Shown here piece after piece: positions 18,279-28,865 of a DNA stretch of 64,000 nt. The DNA is taken from positions 49,295 to 113,294 of the forward strand of contig BATO01000012.1 of assembly GCA_000474255.1 (NCBI GenBank), written 5' to 3'. The notes below the pieces were generated by a model that saw only the letters and a program-made list of their open reading frames with translations, was not told the DNA's origin and did no database searches. Origin of the DNA: Aquipseudomonas alcaligenes MRY13-0052 (lineage in GTDB: Bacteria > Pseudomonadota > Gammaproteobacteria > Pseudomonadales > Pseudomonadaceae). The translations under genes and the position numbers were made by a program. Position 1 is the first letter of the stretch, and every line of letters starts with the position of its first letter.

Positions 18279-19436
18279 TCAGGACGCCTTCGGCTTCACC
18301 GGTGCCTTGGGCTCCGGCTTCTGGAAGGGGTACAGGTGCTGGCGCAGGATGCCGTCCGGCAGCGGCTTGCCGAAGACGCCGTAGCGGGTCGGCCACTCCT
18401 TGGGCGGCAGCTTGAAGGTGCCGAACACCATGTCGACGATCGGCAGGTGGATCGCGTAGTTCTTATAGATGTAGTCCGGGTGCCGGGCGTGGTGCCAATG
18501 GTGGTAGCGCGGCAGCACCAGCACGTAGTTGAACCAGCCGCCGTCGATGCGCACGTTGGCGTGGGCCAGCACCGCCTGCACACCCACCAGGATCACGTAA
18601 GCGTTCATCGCCTGGGGCGAGAAGCCCATCAGCATCAGCGGCACCAGCACCCCGGTGCGGGTCAGCAGGATTTCCACGAAGTGGATGCGCGAACCGGCCA
18701 GCCAGTCCATGGAGGTGCTCGAGTGGTGCACCGCGTGGAAGCGCCACAGCCAGGGCACCACGTGATACAGGCGGTGCAGCCAGTACTGGCCGAGGTCCGC
18801 CACCAGCACCGCGAGGATGAACTGCAGCCAGATCGGCAGCGCCTGCACCCCCGCCTGGAAGGCCGGCGACACCGCCCAGCCACCCAGCAGCGTGGACGAG
18901 GCGGTGACGAAGATCAGGATGAACTGCACCAGCATGTGGCTGACGAAGAAGTACGCCAGGTCGGTGCGCCAGTGCGGGCGCAGGATGTTCTGCTGCGGGT
19001 CCTTGGCGTAGAGCTTCTCCAGAGGGATGAAGACGATGGCCGAGACCAGCAGCGCCAGCACGAACCAGTCCAGCCCCAGGGAATAAGGCGTCTCGCCGAT
19101 GGTCTCGAACTGGATGTTGCTGCCACCGAGGAACACCGCCAGCCCGGACGCGATGATGCCGGTGAAGCCCAGGCGCTTGCGGCGGTTGAGCAGGATGTTC
19201 AGGGTGCCCAGGGAGAACGACGCCACCAGCCCCACCAGCAGCACAGTGCGGGCGAACTGCTCGCTGTAGACCTTGCGGAACTCGGCGAAGGTCAGCCACT
19301 CGGGGAACAGGAAGCACAGCACCGCGCACAGGCTGAGCAGCCCCAGCGCTGCCGAAATGTAACCGCTGATACGCCCCTCACCGATCCGGAACGAATCGTG
19401 GCCGTGGCGCTGGAAATAGGCCTTGATAGCCTGCAT
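18279..19436 (-). CDS. sterol desaturase / fatty acid hydroxylase family membrane protein
   Basis: 385 residues with about seven to eight hydrophobic segments. The di-iron histidine motifs are in the expected order: HRLYH (221-225), HAVHH (234-238) and HHWHH (312-316), plus H252. Such integral membrane enzymes use O2 to hydroxylate or desaturate lipids; the substrate here is not shown. The start at 19436 is preferred over the ATG at 19451 because the GGAGG site overlaps the upstream codon and lies 8 bp before the lower one. The C terminus is Lys/Pro-rich. Divergent from the DNA repair cluster. Confidence 0.9.
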   Translation of the reverse strand: MQAIKAYFQRHGHDSFRIGEGRISGYISAALGLLSLCAVLCFLFPEWLTFAEFRKVYSEQFARTVLLVGLVASFSLGTLNILLNRRKRLGFTGIIASGLAVFLGGSNIQFETIGETPYSLGLDWFVLALLVSAIVFIPLEKLYAKDPQQNILRPHWRTDLAYFFVSHMLVQFILIFVTASSTLLGGWAVSPAFQAGVQALPIWLQFILAVLVADLGQYWLHRLYHVVPWLWRFHAVHHSSTSMDWLAGSRIHFVEILLTRTGVLVPLMLMGFSPQAMNAYVILVGVQAVLAHANVRIDGGWFNYVLVLPRYHHWHHARHPDYIYKNYAIHLPIVDMVFGTFKLPPKEWPTRYGVFGKPLPDGILRQHLYPFQKPEPKAPVKPKAS

Positions 19437-19627
19437 TCGCACATCCTCCATGAAGTCGGCAGAAGAGCCGCTCCGAATCTTGACGTCCCCACCTGGCCCC
19501 AGGCCACCTGTTCCGACGAACGCCCGGGACTTCCGTGACCTGTGTCGCGATCCCGAGGCGAACTTGCCAGCCGAACCAACCGAACCCGACCATGCTCATA
19601 ACCATGAGCCCACAGCGAGGCGTGCCC

Positions 19628-20644
19628 ATGGACCTGGTCGTCGCGAGGCCCGAAGGCCTCTACTGTCCGCCCGGTGACTTCTACATCGACCCCTGGAAAC
19701 CGGTGGAACGTGCCGTGATCACCCACGGCCACGGCGACCACGCGCGCACCGGCAACGGCCACTACCTGGCGGCCGCCGCCGGCGAAGGCATCCTCCGGGC
19801 GCGCCTGGGCGACATCCGCCTGCAGACCCTCGACTACGGCGAGCGCCTGGAGCACGGCGGCGTCACCCTCAGCCTGCATCCGGCCGGCCACGTGCTCGGC
19901 TCCGCCCAGGTGCGCCTGGAATACCAGGGCGAAGTCTGGGTCGCCTCGGGCGACTACAAGACCGAGGCCGACGGCACCTGCGCCCCCTTCGAGCCAGTGC
20001 GCTGCCACTGCTTCATCACCGAATCCACCTTCGGCCTGCCCATCTACCGCTGGCAGCCGCAAGCCTCGCTGTTCGCCGAAATCGACGCCTGGTGGCGCGC
20101 CAACCAGGCCGCCGGGCGCGCCAGCGTGCTGTTCTGCTACGCCTTCGGCAAGGCCCAGCGCATCCTCCACGGCATCGACGCCAGCATCGGCCCGATCCTC
20201 GCCCACGGCGCCATGGAGCCGCTCAACCGGGTCTACCGCGAAGCCGGCATCGCCCTGCCGGAAACCCGCTACGCCGGAGACATCCCCCGCAACGACCCGC
20301 TGCTGCGCCAGGCCCTGGTGCTGGCCCCGCCCTCGGCCGGCGGCAGCAGCTGGATGCGCCGCTTCGGCGACTACAGCGACGCCTTCGCCAGCGGCTGGAT
20401 GATGCTGCGCGGCACCCGCCGGCGACGCGGCGTGGACCGCGGCTTCGTGCTCTCCGACCACGCCGACTGGCCCGGCCTGCTCTGGGCCATCGAGCAGAGC
20501 GGTGCCGAGCGGGTGTTCGTCACCCATGGCTCGGTCAACGTGCTGGTGCGCTACCTCTGCGAACAGGGCCTGGACGCCCAGGGCTTCAGCACCGAATACG
20601 GCGACGAGGACGAACCCGCCACGAGCGCGGAGGCGACCCCGTGA
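19628..20644 (+). CDS. ligase-associated DNA exonuclease (beta-lactamase fold, SNM1-like)
   Basis: 338 residues. Metallo-beta-lactamase/beta-CASP protein with THGHGDHAR at 32-40 as the metal motif and the later ESTFGLP, SGDYKTE and SDHADWPGLL elements of the RNA/DNA-processing branch. It is the usual first gene of the bacterial four-gene cluster exonuclease-ligase-Lhr-MPE studied in P. putida by Shuman's group (memory). The start at 19628 gives the family N terminus MDLVVARPEGLYCP. The stop overlaps the GTG start of the ligase gene by 3 bp, so translation is coupled. Confidence 0.93.
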   Translation: MDLVVARPEGLYCPPGDFYIDPWKPVERAVITHGHGDHARTGNGHYLAAAAGEGILRARLGDIRLQTLDYGERLEHGGVTLSLHPAGHVLGSAQVRLEYQGEVWVASGDYKTEADGTCAPFEPVRCHCFITESTFGLPIYRWQPQASLFAEIDAWWRANQAAGRASVLFCYAFGKAQRILHGIDASIGPILAHGAMEPLNRVYREAGIALPETRYAGDIPRNDPLLRQALVLAPPSAGGSSWMRRFGDYSDAFASGWMMLRGTRRRRGVDRGFVLSDHADWPGLLWAIEQSGAERVFVTHGSVNVLVRYLCEQGLDAQGFSTEYGDEDEPATSAEATP

Positions 20645-22305
20645 AGGACTTCGCCGAGCTCTATGGCCGCCTCGACGCCAGCACCTCGAACAACGCCAAG
20701 CTGGCCGCCCTGCAGGACTATTTCGCCAGCGCCGCCCCCGAGGATGCCGCCTGGGCGGTGTACTTCCTCAGTGGCGGCAAGCCGCGCCAGCTGGTGCCGG
20801 TGCGCCAGCTGCGGGACATCACCCTGGCCATCACCGGCCTGCCCGAGTGGCTGTTCGAGGAGAGCTACCAGGCGGTGGGCGACCTGGCCGAAACCATTTC
20901 CCTGCTGCTGCCGCCCAGCGTCCATCGCTCCGACGAGGGCCTCGCCACCTGGGTCGAGGACCACCTGCTGCCCCTGCGCGGGTTGCCGCCGGCGGAACTG
21001 GCCGCCCGCCTGCCGCCGCTCTGGGCGCGCCTCGACCGCCTGAGCCTGCTGGTGTGCCTGAAGCTGGTCACCGGCGCCTTCCGCGTCGGCGTCTCGCGCC
21101 TGCTGGTGACCCGCGCCCTGGCCAACCTCGCCGGGCTCGACCCCAAGCGCGTCGCCCAGCGCATGGTCGGCTACACCGACGCCTCGCGCCCGCCCAGCGC
21201 CCAGGGCTATGCCCGGCTCATCGCCGCACAGAGCGAGGCCGAGCACCTGGAACGCGGCGGCCTGCCCTACCCCTTCTTCCTCGCCCACCCGCTGCAGGCG
21301 GAGGTGGCGTCCTTCGCCGACCTGCTCGGCTCCCCGGCGAACTGGCTGATCGAGTGGAAGTGGGACGGCATCCGCGCCCAGCTGGTGCGCCGCGACGGCC
21401 ACCTGTGGATCTGGTCGCGGGGCGAGGAGCTGGTCAGCGAGCGCTTCCCCGAACTGCACGGCCTGGCCCACGCGCTGCCGGACGGCACCGTGATCGACGG
21501 CGAGATCCTGGTCTGGAAGGACGGCCGCGTGCAGCCCTTCGCCCTGTTGCAGCAACGCATCGCCCGCAAGCGCCTGACCCGCAAGGTGCTCGACGACGCC
21601 CCCGTGCGCCTGGTGGCCTACGACCTGCTGGAATGGCGCGGCGAGGATTGGCGCCAACGCCCCCTGGCCGAACGCCGTGAACGCCTGGAGCAATTGCTGG
21701 AGGAGCTGAGCGACCCGGTGCTGGAGCTGTCCCCCGAGGTGCGCGGCGAAGATTGGCCCGACCTCGCCCGCCAGCGCGAAGGCGCCCGCGCCCTCGGCGT
21801 CGAAGGGATGATGCTCAAGGCCCGCGACGCGCTGTACGGCGTCGGCCGCACCAAGGACCAGGGCACCTGGTGGAAATGGAAGCTCGACCCCTACAGCGTC
21901 GACGCCGTGCTGATCTACGCCCAGCGTGGCCACGGGCGCCGCGCCAACCTCTACACCGACTTCACCTTCGCCGTCTGGGAGGGCGAGGACGCCAGCGCCG
22001 AGCGCGCCCTGGTGCCCTTCGCCAAGGCCTACTCGGGCCTCACGGACGAGGAGATGCGCAAGGTCGACGCCATCATCCGCCGCACTACGGTGGAAAAATT
22101 CGGTCCGGTGCGCAGCGTCACCCCCACCCTGGTGTTCGAACTGGGCTTCGAGGGCATCGCCCTGTCCAAGCGGCACAAGAGCGGTGTCGCCGTGCGCTTC
22201 CCGCGCATGCTGCGCTGGCGCCAGGACAAACCGGTGGCCGAGGCCGACACCCTCGCCAGCCTCCAGGCCCTGCTGGCCGATGCCACGACGGAGCCCGAGG
22301 CTTGA
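20641..22305 (+). CDS. ATP-dependent DNA ligase of the Lhr/MPE repair cluster
   Basis: 554 residues starting at GTG 20641, with GGAGG 8 bp upstream. It has an N-terminal helical DNA-binding region (1-210), nucleotidyltransferase domain with the adenylated Lys in EWKWDG (K240), motif III/IIIa (DGEILVWK), motif IV (EGMMLKARD), motif V (WWKWKLD), and a C-terminal OB fold (about 430-540). It seals nicks using ATP and is separate from the replicative NAD ligase. Overlaps both neighbours by a few bp, so the four genes form one operon. Confidence 0.95.
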   Translation: MKDFAELYGRLDASTSNNAKLAALQDYFASAAPEDAAWAVYFLSGGKPRQLVPVRQLRDITLAITGLPEWLFEESYQAVGDLAETISLLLPPSVHRSDEGLATWVEDHLLPLRGLPPAELAARLPPLWARLDRLSLLVCLKLVTGAFRVGVSRLLVTRALANLAGLDPKRVAQRMVGYTDASRPPSAQGYARLIAAQSEAEHLERGGLPYPFFLAHPLQAEVASFADLLGSPANWLIEWKWDGIRAQLVRRDGHLWIWSRGEELVSERFPELHGLAHALPDGTVIDGEILVWKDGRVQPFALLQQRIARKRLTRKVLDDAPVRLVAYDLLEWRGEDWRQRPLAERRERLEQLLEELSDPVLELSPEVRGEDWPDLARQREGARALGVEGMMLKARDALYGVGRTKDQGTWWKWKLDPYSVDAVLIYAQRGHGRRANLYTDFTFAVWEGEDASAERALVPFAKAYSGLTDEEMRKVDAIIRRTTVEKFGPVRSVTPTLVFELGFEGIALSKRHKSGVAVRFPRMLRWRQDKPVAEADTLASLQALLADATTEPEA

Positions 22306-24797
22306 GCCGCGCCCCCCGCCCCTCCTCGCGCTGGTTCGACGACCGTGGCTGGCGCCCCTTCGCCTTCCAGAAGGCCCTCTGGCGCGCCGTCGCCCAGGGC
22401 CGCTCCGGCCTGCTCCACGCCACCACCGGCGCCGGCAAGACCTACGCCGCCTGGTTCGCCGCGCTCGATGTGCTGGCCGGCGCCACACCCACCCGCAAGG
22501 AGCGTGGCAAGGGCCAGGTGCTACCGCTCTCGGTGCTGTGGATAACCCCCATGCGCGCCCTGGCCGCCGACACCGCCCGCGCCCTGCAGGCGCCCATCGA
22601 CGAACTCGGCCTGCCCTGGAGCCTGGGCCTGCGCACCGGCGACACCGGCAGCGCCGAGCGGGCCCGGCAATCGCGCAACCTGCCCAGCGTGCTGGTCACC
22701 ACGCCGGAAAGCCTGACCCTGCTGCTGACCCGCGCCGACGCCGCCCAGGCCTTCGCCGGGCCGCGCATGGTGGTGGTCGACGAATGGCACGAGCTGCTCG
22801 GCAACAAGCGTGGCGTACAGCTGCAACTGGCCCTGGCACGGTTGCGCCTGTGGAACCCCGGGCTCGCCACCTGGGGCCTCTCCGCCACCCTGGGCAACCT
22901 GGACCACGCGCTGCAGGTGCTGGTGCCCGACGGCAACGGGCTTCTGCTGCAGGGCGAACAACGCAAGCGCCTGGAGGTGGACACCCTGCTGCCGGCCAAC
23001 GTCGAGCGCTTTCCCTGGGCCGGGCACATGGGCCTGCGCATGCTGCCGCAGGTGGTCGCGGAGCTGGAGTCCAGCGCCAGCAGCCTGGTGTTCACCAACA
23101 CCCGCGCGCAGTCCGAAGCCTGGTACCAGGCCCTGCTGGCGGCGCGGCCGGACTGGGCCGGGCTGATCGCCCTGCACCATGGCTCGCTCTCCCGCGAGGT
23201 GCGCGAGTGGGTCGAGAACGGCCTCAAGCAGGGCCGCCTCAAGGCGGTGGTGTGCACCTCCAGCCTCGACCTGGGGGTCGACTTCCTCCCCGTGGAGCGG
23301 GTGCTCCAGGTGGGCACCGCCAAGGGCGTGGCGCGGCTGATGCAACGGGCCGGCCGCTCCGGCCACGCACCGGGCCGCGCCTCGCGGGTGACCCTGGTGC
23401 CCACCCACAGCCTGGAACTGGTGGAGGCGGTGGCCGCGCGCCAGGCCATCGCCGAGCGCCGCATCGAAGCACGCCTGAGCCCGGAAAAGCCGCTGGACGT
23501 GCTGGTCCAGCACCTGGTCAGCATGGCCCTCGGCGGTGGCTTCCAGGCCGAGGCGATGCTCGCCGAGGTGCGCAGTTGCTGGGCCTACCGCGCCCTGGGC
23601 GACGACGAATGGGCCTGGGCCCTGGCCTTCATCCGCCACGGCGGCCACTCCCTCACCGCCTACCCCGAATACCGCCGCGCCGAGCCCGACGACAGCGGCC
23701 TGTGGCAGGTGCCCAGCGCACAGCTGGCGCGGCGGCACCGGCAGAGCATCGGCACCATCGTCAGTGACGCCAGCCTGCAGGTGCGCTTCTGGGGCAAGGG
23801 TGGCGCCGCCGGCTCCCTGGGCAGCATCGAGGAAGGCTTCATCTCGCGCCTGCGTCCGGGCGACGCCTTCCTCTTCGCCGGGCGCCCGCTGGAGCTGGTG
23901 CGGGTCGAGGACATGACCGCCTACGTGCGCCGCAGCGCCGCGCGCAAGGCCGCCATCCCGCGCTGGAATGGCGGGCGCATGCCGCTTTCCAGCGAACTGG
24001 CCGACGCCCTGGTGCACCAGTTGGGCGAGGCCGCGCGGGGCCGTTACGACAGCCCGGAGCTGAAACTGACCCGGCCGCTGCTGGAGTTGCAGCAGGCCTG
24101 GTCGGCGCTGCCCGACGAGCACAACCTGCTGGCCGAGTGCCTGAAGAGCCGCGAGGGCTGGCACCTGTTCCTCTACCCCTTCGCCGGCCGCCAGGTGCAC
24201 CTGGGCCTCGCCAGCCTGCTGGCCTGGCGCCTGGCCCGGCAAAGCCCCGTGAGCTTCTCCATCGCCGTCAACGACTACGGCCTGGAGCTGCTGGCAGCCA
24301 CCGAGGTGGATTGGGCCGCATGCCTGGGTCCCGAGCTGTTCAGCGAGCACGAACTGCTCGAGGACCTGCTACACAGCCTCAATGCCAGCGAGCTGTCACG
24401 CCGGCGCTTCCGCGAGATCGCCCGCATCGCCGGGCTGGTGTTCGCCGGCCGCCCCGGTGCCAGCAAGAGCACCCGCCAGCTGCAGGCCTCCAGCGGGCTG
24501 TTCTTCGACGTGTTCCGCCAGTACGACCCGGACAACCTGCTGCTGCACCAGGCCCGCGAGGAGGTGCTGCGCCAGGAGCTGGACCTGCCGCGCCTGGAGG
24601 CCTGCCTGCAACGCATCCGCGAGCGCGAGCTGCGCCTGGTGGAGGTGCCGCGCCCCACGCCCCTGGCCTTCCCGCTGCTGGTGGAACGCTTCCGCGAAGG
24701 GCTGAGCAGCGAGAAGCTGGCCGACCGTATCGCCCGCATGGTGGAGCAGCTGGAGCGCGCTGCCGACAAGCCGCCACGCCGGAGCCGGGCGCGATGA
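22302..24797 (+). CDS. ligase-associated Lhr-core DNA helicase
   Basis: 831 residues from a TTG start at 22302 that overlaps the ligase stop codon and has a GGAG 8 bp upstream; no suitable ATG lies near. Superfamily 2 motifs are complete: Walker A TTGAGKT (41-47), DEWH (160-163), SATLGN, and the C-terminal QRAGRSGH. The length fits Lhr-Core, which lacks the long C-terminal extension of full Lhr. A 3'-to-5' ATP-dependent translocase and RNA-DNA unwinding helicase in the characterised family members. Third gene of the repair operon. Confidence 0.95.
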   Translation: MSRAPRPSSRWFDDRGWRPFAFQKALWRAVAQGRSGLLHATTGAGKTYAAWFAALDVLAGATPTRKERGKGQVLPLSVLWITPMRALAADTARALQAPIDELGLPWSLGLRTGDTGSAERARQSRNLPSVLVTTPESLTLLLTRADAAQAFAGPRMVVVDEWHELLGNKRGVQLQLALARLRLWNPGLATWGLSATLGNLDHALQVLVPDGNGLLLQGEQRKRLEVDTLLPANVERFPWAGHMGLRMLPQVVAELESSASSLVFTNTRAQSEAWYQALLAARPDWAGLIALHHGSLSREVREWVENGLKQGRLKAVVCTSSLDLGVDFLPVERVLQVGTAKGVARLMQRAGRSGHAPGRASRVTLVPTHSLELVEAVAARQAIAERRIEARLSPEKPLDVLVQHLVSMALGGGFQAEAMLAEVRSCWAYRALGDDEWAWALAFIRHGGHSLTAYPEYRRAEPDDSGLWQVPSAQLARRHRQSIGTIVSDASLQVRFWGKGGAAGSLGSIEEGFISRLRPGDAFLFAGRPLELVRVEDMTAYVRRSAARKAAIPRWNGGRMPLSSELADALVHQLGEAARGRYDSPELKLTRPLLELQQAWSALPDEHNLLAECLKSREGWHLFLYPFAGRQVHLGLASLLAWRLARQSPVSFSIAVNDYGLELLAATEVDWAACLGPELFSEHELLEDLLHSLNASELSRRRFREIARIAGLVFAGRPGASKSTRQLQASSGLFFDVFRQYDPDNLLLHQAREEVLRQELDLPRLEACLQRIRERELRLVEVPRPTPLAFPLLVERFREGLSSEKLADRIARMVEQLERAADKPPRRSRAR

Positions 24798-25456
24798 ACG
24801 CCGCGCTGGAGGTGGAGCTGGCCGGCACCCGCGTCCTGCTGCTGGCCGACCGCGCGCTGTACTGGCCCGAGGAAGGCTGCCTGCTGGTGGCCGATATCCA
24901 CTTCGGCAAGGCCGCCAGCTTCCGTCGCCTCGGCCAGCCGGTGCCCAGCGGCACCACGGCAGAGAACCTGCGCCGCCTGGACCGGCTGCTGCACCAGCAC
25001 GGCTGCCGCCGCCTGGTCTTCCTCGGCGACTTCCTGCATGCCCGCCAGGACGCCGAGGCGCCGCTCTGGCCGGTGCTCACCGCCTGGCGCGCCGGGCATC
25101 CGCACCTGGCCATCGACCTGGTGCGCGGCAACCACGACCGCCACGCCGGCGACCCACCCGCCGCGCTCGGCTTCAGCCTGCACCACGAACCGCTGGCCCT
25201 GGGGCCCTTCGCCCTGCAGCACGAGCCCGAGCCGCACCCGACGCTGCACGTGCTGGCCGGCCACCTGCACCCGACCTTCCGCCTGCGAGGCCCCGGCCGC
25301 CAGAGCCTGCGCCTGCCCTGCTTCCGCCTCGGCGAACAGCTGAGCCTGCTGCCGGCCTTCGGCGAGTTCACCGGAGGCATGGACCAGGCCATGGACCACG
25401 CGACGCGGGTCTTCGTCTGCGGCGACGGCGGCGTCTGGCCCGCATTCCCCGGCTGA
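24794..25456 (+). CDS. pdeM: ligase-associated metallophosphoesterase/nuclease PdeM
   Basis: 220 residues overlapping the helicase gene by 4 bp (ATGA). Calcineurin-like phosphoesterase metal motifs are in order: ADIHFGK (near 34), GDFLHAR, RGNHDRH and GHLHP. Family members are Mn-dependent DNA nucleases/phosphodiesterases, and PdeM is the name for the cluster-associated version. Last gene of the four-gene operon; a terminator lies about 115 bp downstream. Role: end processing before ligation is inferred from the operon. Confidence 0.93.
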   Translation: MNAALEVELAGTRVLLLADRALYWPEEGCLLVADIHFGKAASFRRLGQPVPSGTTAENLRRLDRLLHQHGCRRLVFLGDFLHARQDAEAPLWPVLTAWRAGHPHLAIDLVRGNHDRHAGDPPAALGFSLHHEPLALGPFALQHEPEPHPTLHVLAGHLHPTFRLRGPGRQSLRLPCFRLGEQLSLLPAFGEFTGGMDQAMDHATRVFVCGDGGVWPAFPG

Positions 25457-25569
25457 CGCCGCCTGGCTTGATGGCCTATGGATGGCCGCAGGATGTCGTC
25501 TTTTTTGCTGTTTTTCTGAACTTACGCGCCAGGGGATACTCAGAACCTATGCATTGTTCATTGCTCCCT

Positions 25570-25596
25570 GGCGCCCTCGTTGGCGCCTATTTTTTT
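25570..25596 (+). terminator. terminator after the DNA repair cluster
   Basis: GGCGCC (25570-25575), a 6-base loop and GGCGCC (25582-25587) precede TATTTTTTT. The hairpin and the following TTTTGCCCGCG resemble the quiP terminator region. Confidence 0.85.
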
Positions 25597-25622
25597 GCCC
25601 GCGATTCGCCGTCGCCGTGCCG

Positions 25623-26303
25623 TCAGGACAACACGCTACGGTCGAAGGTGAACACGCCGCCTTCCGCCGGGCAGTGCTCCAGCACCTTCTGCGGGCGGCC
25701 CATCTTCGGGTGGTTCTGCTCGCCGGTATCCAGCACCCAGCCCTGCCCCTTCATCTTCTCCAGACGCCCGCGCAGGGTGGTGTGCTGCACCGCCTGGCCG
25801 AGGCAGGCCTGGAAGGCACCCAGGGCTTCGGTGACGGTGAAGCGCCGGGGCAGCAGGTGCAGCGGCAGCGAGGTGTAGACCGACTTGCCGGCCAGGCGCT
25901 CGCGGGCCTGCTGCACCAACTGGTCGTGGTCGAAGGGCAGCCCGCTGGCTGCCTCCAGCGGCAGGAAGCGCAGGTCGGCGTCACTCAGCTGCGTTTCCGG
26001 CTCCAGCAGGGCGAGGTAGAAGGTCGACAGCGACCAGCCGCGCGGGTCCCGCCGGGCGTTGCCCACGGTGGCCACCTGCTCCAGGTGCTGCGGGCGCACC
26101 CGCGCCTTCTCCTCCAGGGCACGGGTGGCAGCGGCGTCCAGGTCGGGGTCGTCGCAGCGGCCGTTGACCAGCACGCCCGGCAACGCCCACTCCCCCTCGA
26201 AGGGCTCCTGGGCCCGGCGAATCAGCAGCAGCTCCAGCCCCTGGGCCTCGTTCAGGCGCAGCGCGACGATGTCGACGCTGGCCAGTACCTGTGCAGAACT
26301 CAT
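25623..26303 (-). CDS. nrtR: NrtR-type Nudix-like regulator of NAD metabolism
   Basis: 226 residues: a Nudix-fold domain (1-150) and a C-terminal winged helix (about 155-226, with RFTVTEALGAFQACLG and TTLRGRLEKM). The Nudix box is degenerate: RALEEKA stands where REUXEE is expected, so hydrolase activity is doubtful, as in the NrtR repressors that sense ADP-ribose or related NAD metabolites. It overlaps nadD by 4 bp and is divergent from pncA-pncB-nadE, the PA4916-PA4920 order (memory). Likely represses both operons through the palindrome at 26940-26962. Confidence 0.92.
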   Translation of the reverse strand: MSSAQVLASVDIVALRLNEAQGLELLLIRRAQEPFEGEWALPGVLVNGRCDDPDLDAAATRALEEKARVRPQHLEQVATVGNARRDPRGWSLSTFYLALLEPETQLSDADLRFLPLEAASGLPFDHDQLVQQARERLAGKSVYTSLPLHLLPRRFTVTEALGAFQACLGQAVQHTTLRGRLEKMKGQGWVLDTGEQNHPKMGRPQKVLEHCPAEGGVFTFDRSVLS

Positions 26304-26905
26304 TGCAGCTCCCTATAGATATCCAGTTCCCCCTGCACTTCCGGCAGGCACCAGGCCGGCGGCAGCGCCAGGCCCTCGCGCAGGTGCAGGCGAATGGCCG
26401 AACTGTGCAGCAGCAGCGTCTCGTCCGCCACCAGCAGGCCGAAGCGCTCGCGCAGTTCCGCCCCGCGATGGAAGCCCGCCACCTGGGGCAGGTTGTCCTC
26501 GCCTATGACCAGGGCGATGTCCCCCGGCGCTACACCGTACTCACCCGCCAATGCCTGCAACAGGTCGTAGCTGTACACCGCCGCCGCGCCCGGGGCCAGC
26601 CGCGCCTCGATGGGGTCGCAGCGCACCCGCGCGGGGTCGATGCGTGTCGCCAGGCGCTCCAGCCAGGCGCAGCGCAGGGCGAAATCCACCATGCGCTTGC
26701 CGTGGGCGTGGCGGTGGCTCGGCACCAGCAGCACCTGCTCGGCGCACTCCAATACCCGGCGCACCACGCTTTCATGGCCCGGGTGGGGCGGATCGAAGGC
26801 ACCGCCGTACACCGCCAGGCGGAAGCGCACCGGGGCCGGAGACGCGCTGCCCGCCGGGTAGGCCCGCAGGCTGGGATCGGGAAAATCCTGCCGACTGTTT
26901 CTCAT
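26300..26905 (-). CDS. nadD2: nicotinate-nucleotide adenylyltransferase, NadD2 type
   Basis: 201 residues. Joins nicotinate mononucleotide and ATP to form deamido-NAD in NAD synthesis. The nucleotidyltransferase signature GGAFDPPHPGHESVV (34-48) and the late HSSAIRLHLREGL loop are clear. AGGAGG lies upstream of the ATG at 26905, and the gene overlaps nrtR by 4 bp. As it is linked to pncA, pncB and nadE, it is the salvage copy; a second housekeeping nadD is expected elsewhere. The first 28 residues precede the fold and are Pro/Ser-rich. Confidence 0.92.
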   Translation of the reverse strand: MRNSRQDFPDPSLRAYPAGSASPAPVRFRLAVYGGAFDPPHPGHESVVRRVLECAEQVLLVPSHRHAHGKRMVDFALRCAWLERLATRIDPARVRCDPIEARLAPGAAAVYSYDLLQALAGEYGVAPGDIALVIGEDNLPQVAGFHRGAELRERFGLLVADETLLLHSSAIRLHLREGLALPPAWCLPEVQGELDIYRELQ

Positions 26906-26939
26906 CGCTGTCCTCCTGCGATCAAAGAGTGCTTGACGA

Positions 26940-26962
26940 CATATTACACGAGATGGAATATG
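26940..26962. promoter_or_regulatory. palindrome in the NAD salvage intergenic region (candidate NrtR operator)
   Basis: CATATT (26940-26945) and AATATG (26957-26962) are perfect inverted repeats separated by 11 bp, the only clear palindrome in the 89-bp gap between nadD2 and pncA. TTGACG (26933-26938) adjoins it and may be the -35 of the plus-strand operon. I do not remember the exact Pseudomonas NrtR motif, so the assignment is by position. Confidence 0.6.
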
Positions 26963-26994
26963 TAGCCAGCCGCAACCGAACGAGGAACGCAGCC

Positions 26995-27642
26995 ATGAAA
27001 ATCGCCAGCTTCGATGTCGACGCCCAGAAAGGCTTCACCCCCCTCTGCCCCGCCGAACTCCCGGTTCCGGGCGGCGACGAGATCGCAGCGCACCTCAACC
27101 TGCTGGCCCGCCGCGCCGAACTGCGCATCGGCAGCAAGGACGCCCACAGCCCGCAGGCCGCCTGGGTCGTGCCCAGCCACGCGGAGATGCTCGCACCGCT
27201 GCCCCTGGCCAACGCCGACATCACCTGGGTCAGCCACTGCGTACCGGGCACCCCCGGTTTCGAGCTGCTGGACGAGCTGCCCCAGCCGCTGGACTACGAC
27301 TACTTCGTGTGGAAAGGCGTGGAGCCCGACCTGCACCCCTACGGCGCCTGCTACCACGACCTGGCGGAACGCCGCAGCACCGGGGTGATCGAATTCCTCC
27401 GGCAGAACGCCGTCAGCCATGTACTGGTGGGCGGCCTGGCCCTGGACTACTGCGTGAAGACCACCGCGCTGCAACTGCGCCGCGCCGGCTTTGCGGTTAT
27501 CGTCTACCTCCCGGCGTGCCGGGCAATCGCCGAAGCCACGGCCGAAGCCGCGCGGCTGCAGATGAACGAACTGGGAATCGCGCTGTGCGCCAGCGAGGCC
27601 GAACTGGACGCCTTGCTGAACAGCATCGAGAAGGAGAGCTGA
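26995..27642 (+). CDS. pncA: nicotinamidase
   Basis: 215 residues. Hydrolyses nicotinamide to nicotinate for NAD recycling. The isochorismatase-like catalytic triad is visible: Asp9 (FDVDAQKGF), Lys107 (FVWKG) and Cys153 ([10 protein letters not shown]). KDAH (48-51) contributes metal ligands. GAGGA lies 8 bp before the ATG. First gene of pncA-pncB-nadE; the stop is 2 bp before the pncB start. Confidence 0.95.
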   Translation: MKIASFDVDAQKGFTPLCPAELPVPGGDEIAAHLNLLARRAELRIGSKDAHSPQAAWVVPSHAEMLAPLPLANADITWVSHCVPGTPGFELLDELPQPLDYDYFVWKGVEPDLHPYGACYHDLAERRSTGVIEFLRQNAVSHVLVGGLALDYCVKTTALQLRRAGFAVIVYLPACRAIAEATAEAARLQMNELGIALCASEAELDALLNSIEKES

Positions 27643-27644
27643 TC

Positions 27645-28850
27645 ATGGCCGAGAGCGTGTTTTCCGACCGCATCGTGCAGAACCTGCTGGACACCGATTT
27701 CTACAAGCTGACCATGATGCAGGCGGTGCTGCACAACTACCCCAACGCCGAGGTGGAGTGGGAATTCCGCTGCCGCAACGCCGAGGACCTGCGCCCCTAC
27801 CTGGCGGAGATCCGCTACCAGATCGAGCGCCTGTCGGAGATTTCCATCACCGCCGACCAGCTGGCCTTCCTGGAGCGCATCCCCTTCATCAAGCCGGACT
27901 TCACCCGCTTCCTCAGCCTGTTCCGCTTCAACATGCGCTACGTCCAGGCCGGCATCGAGGACGACCAGCTGTGCATCCGCCTGCGCGGCCCCTGGCTGCA
28001 CGTGATCCTCTTCGAGATCCCGCTGCTGGCCATCGTCAGCGAGGTGCGCAACCGCTACCGCTACCGCGAGGTGATCCTCGAACAGGCCAGCGAGCGCCTC
28101 TACCAGAAGCTCGACTGGCTCAAGGGCGAAGCCAGCGCCAGCGAGCTGGAAGGCTTCCAGATCGCCGACTTCGGCACCCGCCGGCGCTTCTCCTACCGGG
28201 TGCAGGAAGAGATGGTGCACATCCTCAAGCGCGACTTCCCCGGGCGCTTCGTCGGCACCAGCAACGTGCACCTGGCCCGCGAGTTCGACATCAAGCCCAT
28301 CGGCACCATGGCCCACGAGTGGCTGATGTCCCACCAGCAACTGGGCCCGCGCCTGATCGACAGCCAGATCGCCGCGCTGGACTGCTGGGTCCGCGAGTAC
28401 CGCGGCCTGCTGGGGATCGCCCTGACCGACTGCATCACCACCGATGCCTTCCTCAAGGACTTCGACCTGTACTTCGCCAAGCTCTTCGACGGCCTGCGCC
28501 ACGACTCCGGCGACCCGCTGGAATGGGCCGAGAAGTGCATCCGCCACTATGAAAAGCTCGGTATAGACCCGCAGACCAAGACCCTCGTATTCTCCGACGG
28601 CCTCGACCTGGCCAAGGCGCTGAAGCTGTATCGCGCCCTGCACGGTCGTATCCACGTCAGCTTCGGTATCGGTACCAACCTGACCTGCGACATCCCGGGC
28701 GTCGAGCCCATGAACATCGTCATCAAGATGACCGCCTGCAACGGCCAGCCGGTGGCGAAGATCTCCGACACCCCGGGCAAGACCCAGTGCCGCGACGAGA
28801 ACTTCGTCACCTACCTGAAACATGTATTCCGCGTATCAGACGCGCGCTAG
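27645..28850 (+). CDS. pncB: nicotinate phosphoribosyltransferase
   Basis: 401 residues, the same length as E. coli PncB. Converts nicotinate and PRPP to nicotinate mononucleotide with ATP-stimulated turnover. Conserved segments include [11 protein letters not shown] at the start, [18 protein letters not shown] and GTMAHEW (holding the phosphorylated His), and [10 protein letters not shown] near the end. AGGAGA precedes the ATG and overlaps the end of pncA. Second step of the salvage operon. Confidence 0.97.
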   Translation: MAESVFSDRIVQNLLDTDFYKLTMMQAVLHNYPNAEVEWEFRCRNAEDLRPYLAEIRYQIERLSEISITADQLAFLERIPFIKPDFTRFLSLFRFNMRYVQAGIEDDQLCIRLRGPWLHVILFEIPLLAIVSEVRNRYRYREVILEQASERLYQKLDWLKGEASASELEGFQIADFGTRRRFSYRVQEEMVHILKRDFPGRFVGTSNVHLAREFDIKPIGTMAHEWLMSHQQLGPRLIDSQIAALDCWVREYRGLLGIALTDCITTDAFLKDFDLYFAKLFDGLRHDSGDPLEWAEKCIRHYEKLGIDPQTKTLVFSDGLDLAKALKLYRALHGRIHVSFGIGTNLTCDIPGVEPMNIVIKMTACNGQPVAKISDTPGKTQCRDENFVTYLKHVFRVSDAR

Positions 28851-28865
28851 CGCCAAGGAACCGCC

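Noticed and set aside
25623..26303. Plain ADP-ribose pyrophosphatase instead of a regulator
   Set aside because: The Nudix box lacks a key catalytic glutamate, a winged-helix C terminus is present, and the gene is linked to NAD salvage genes.
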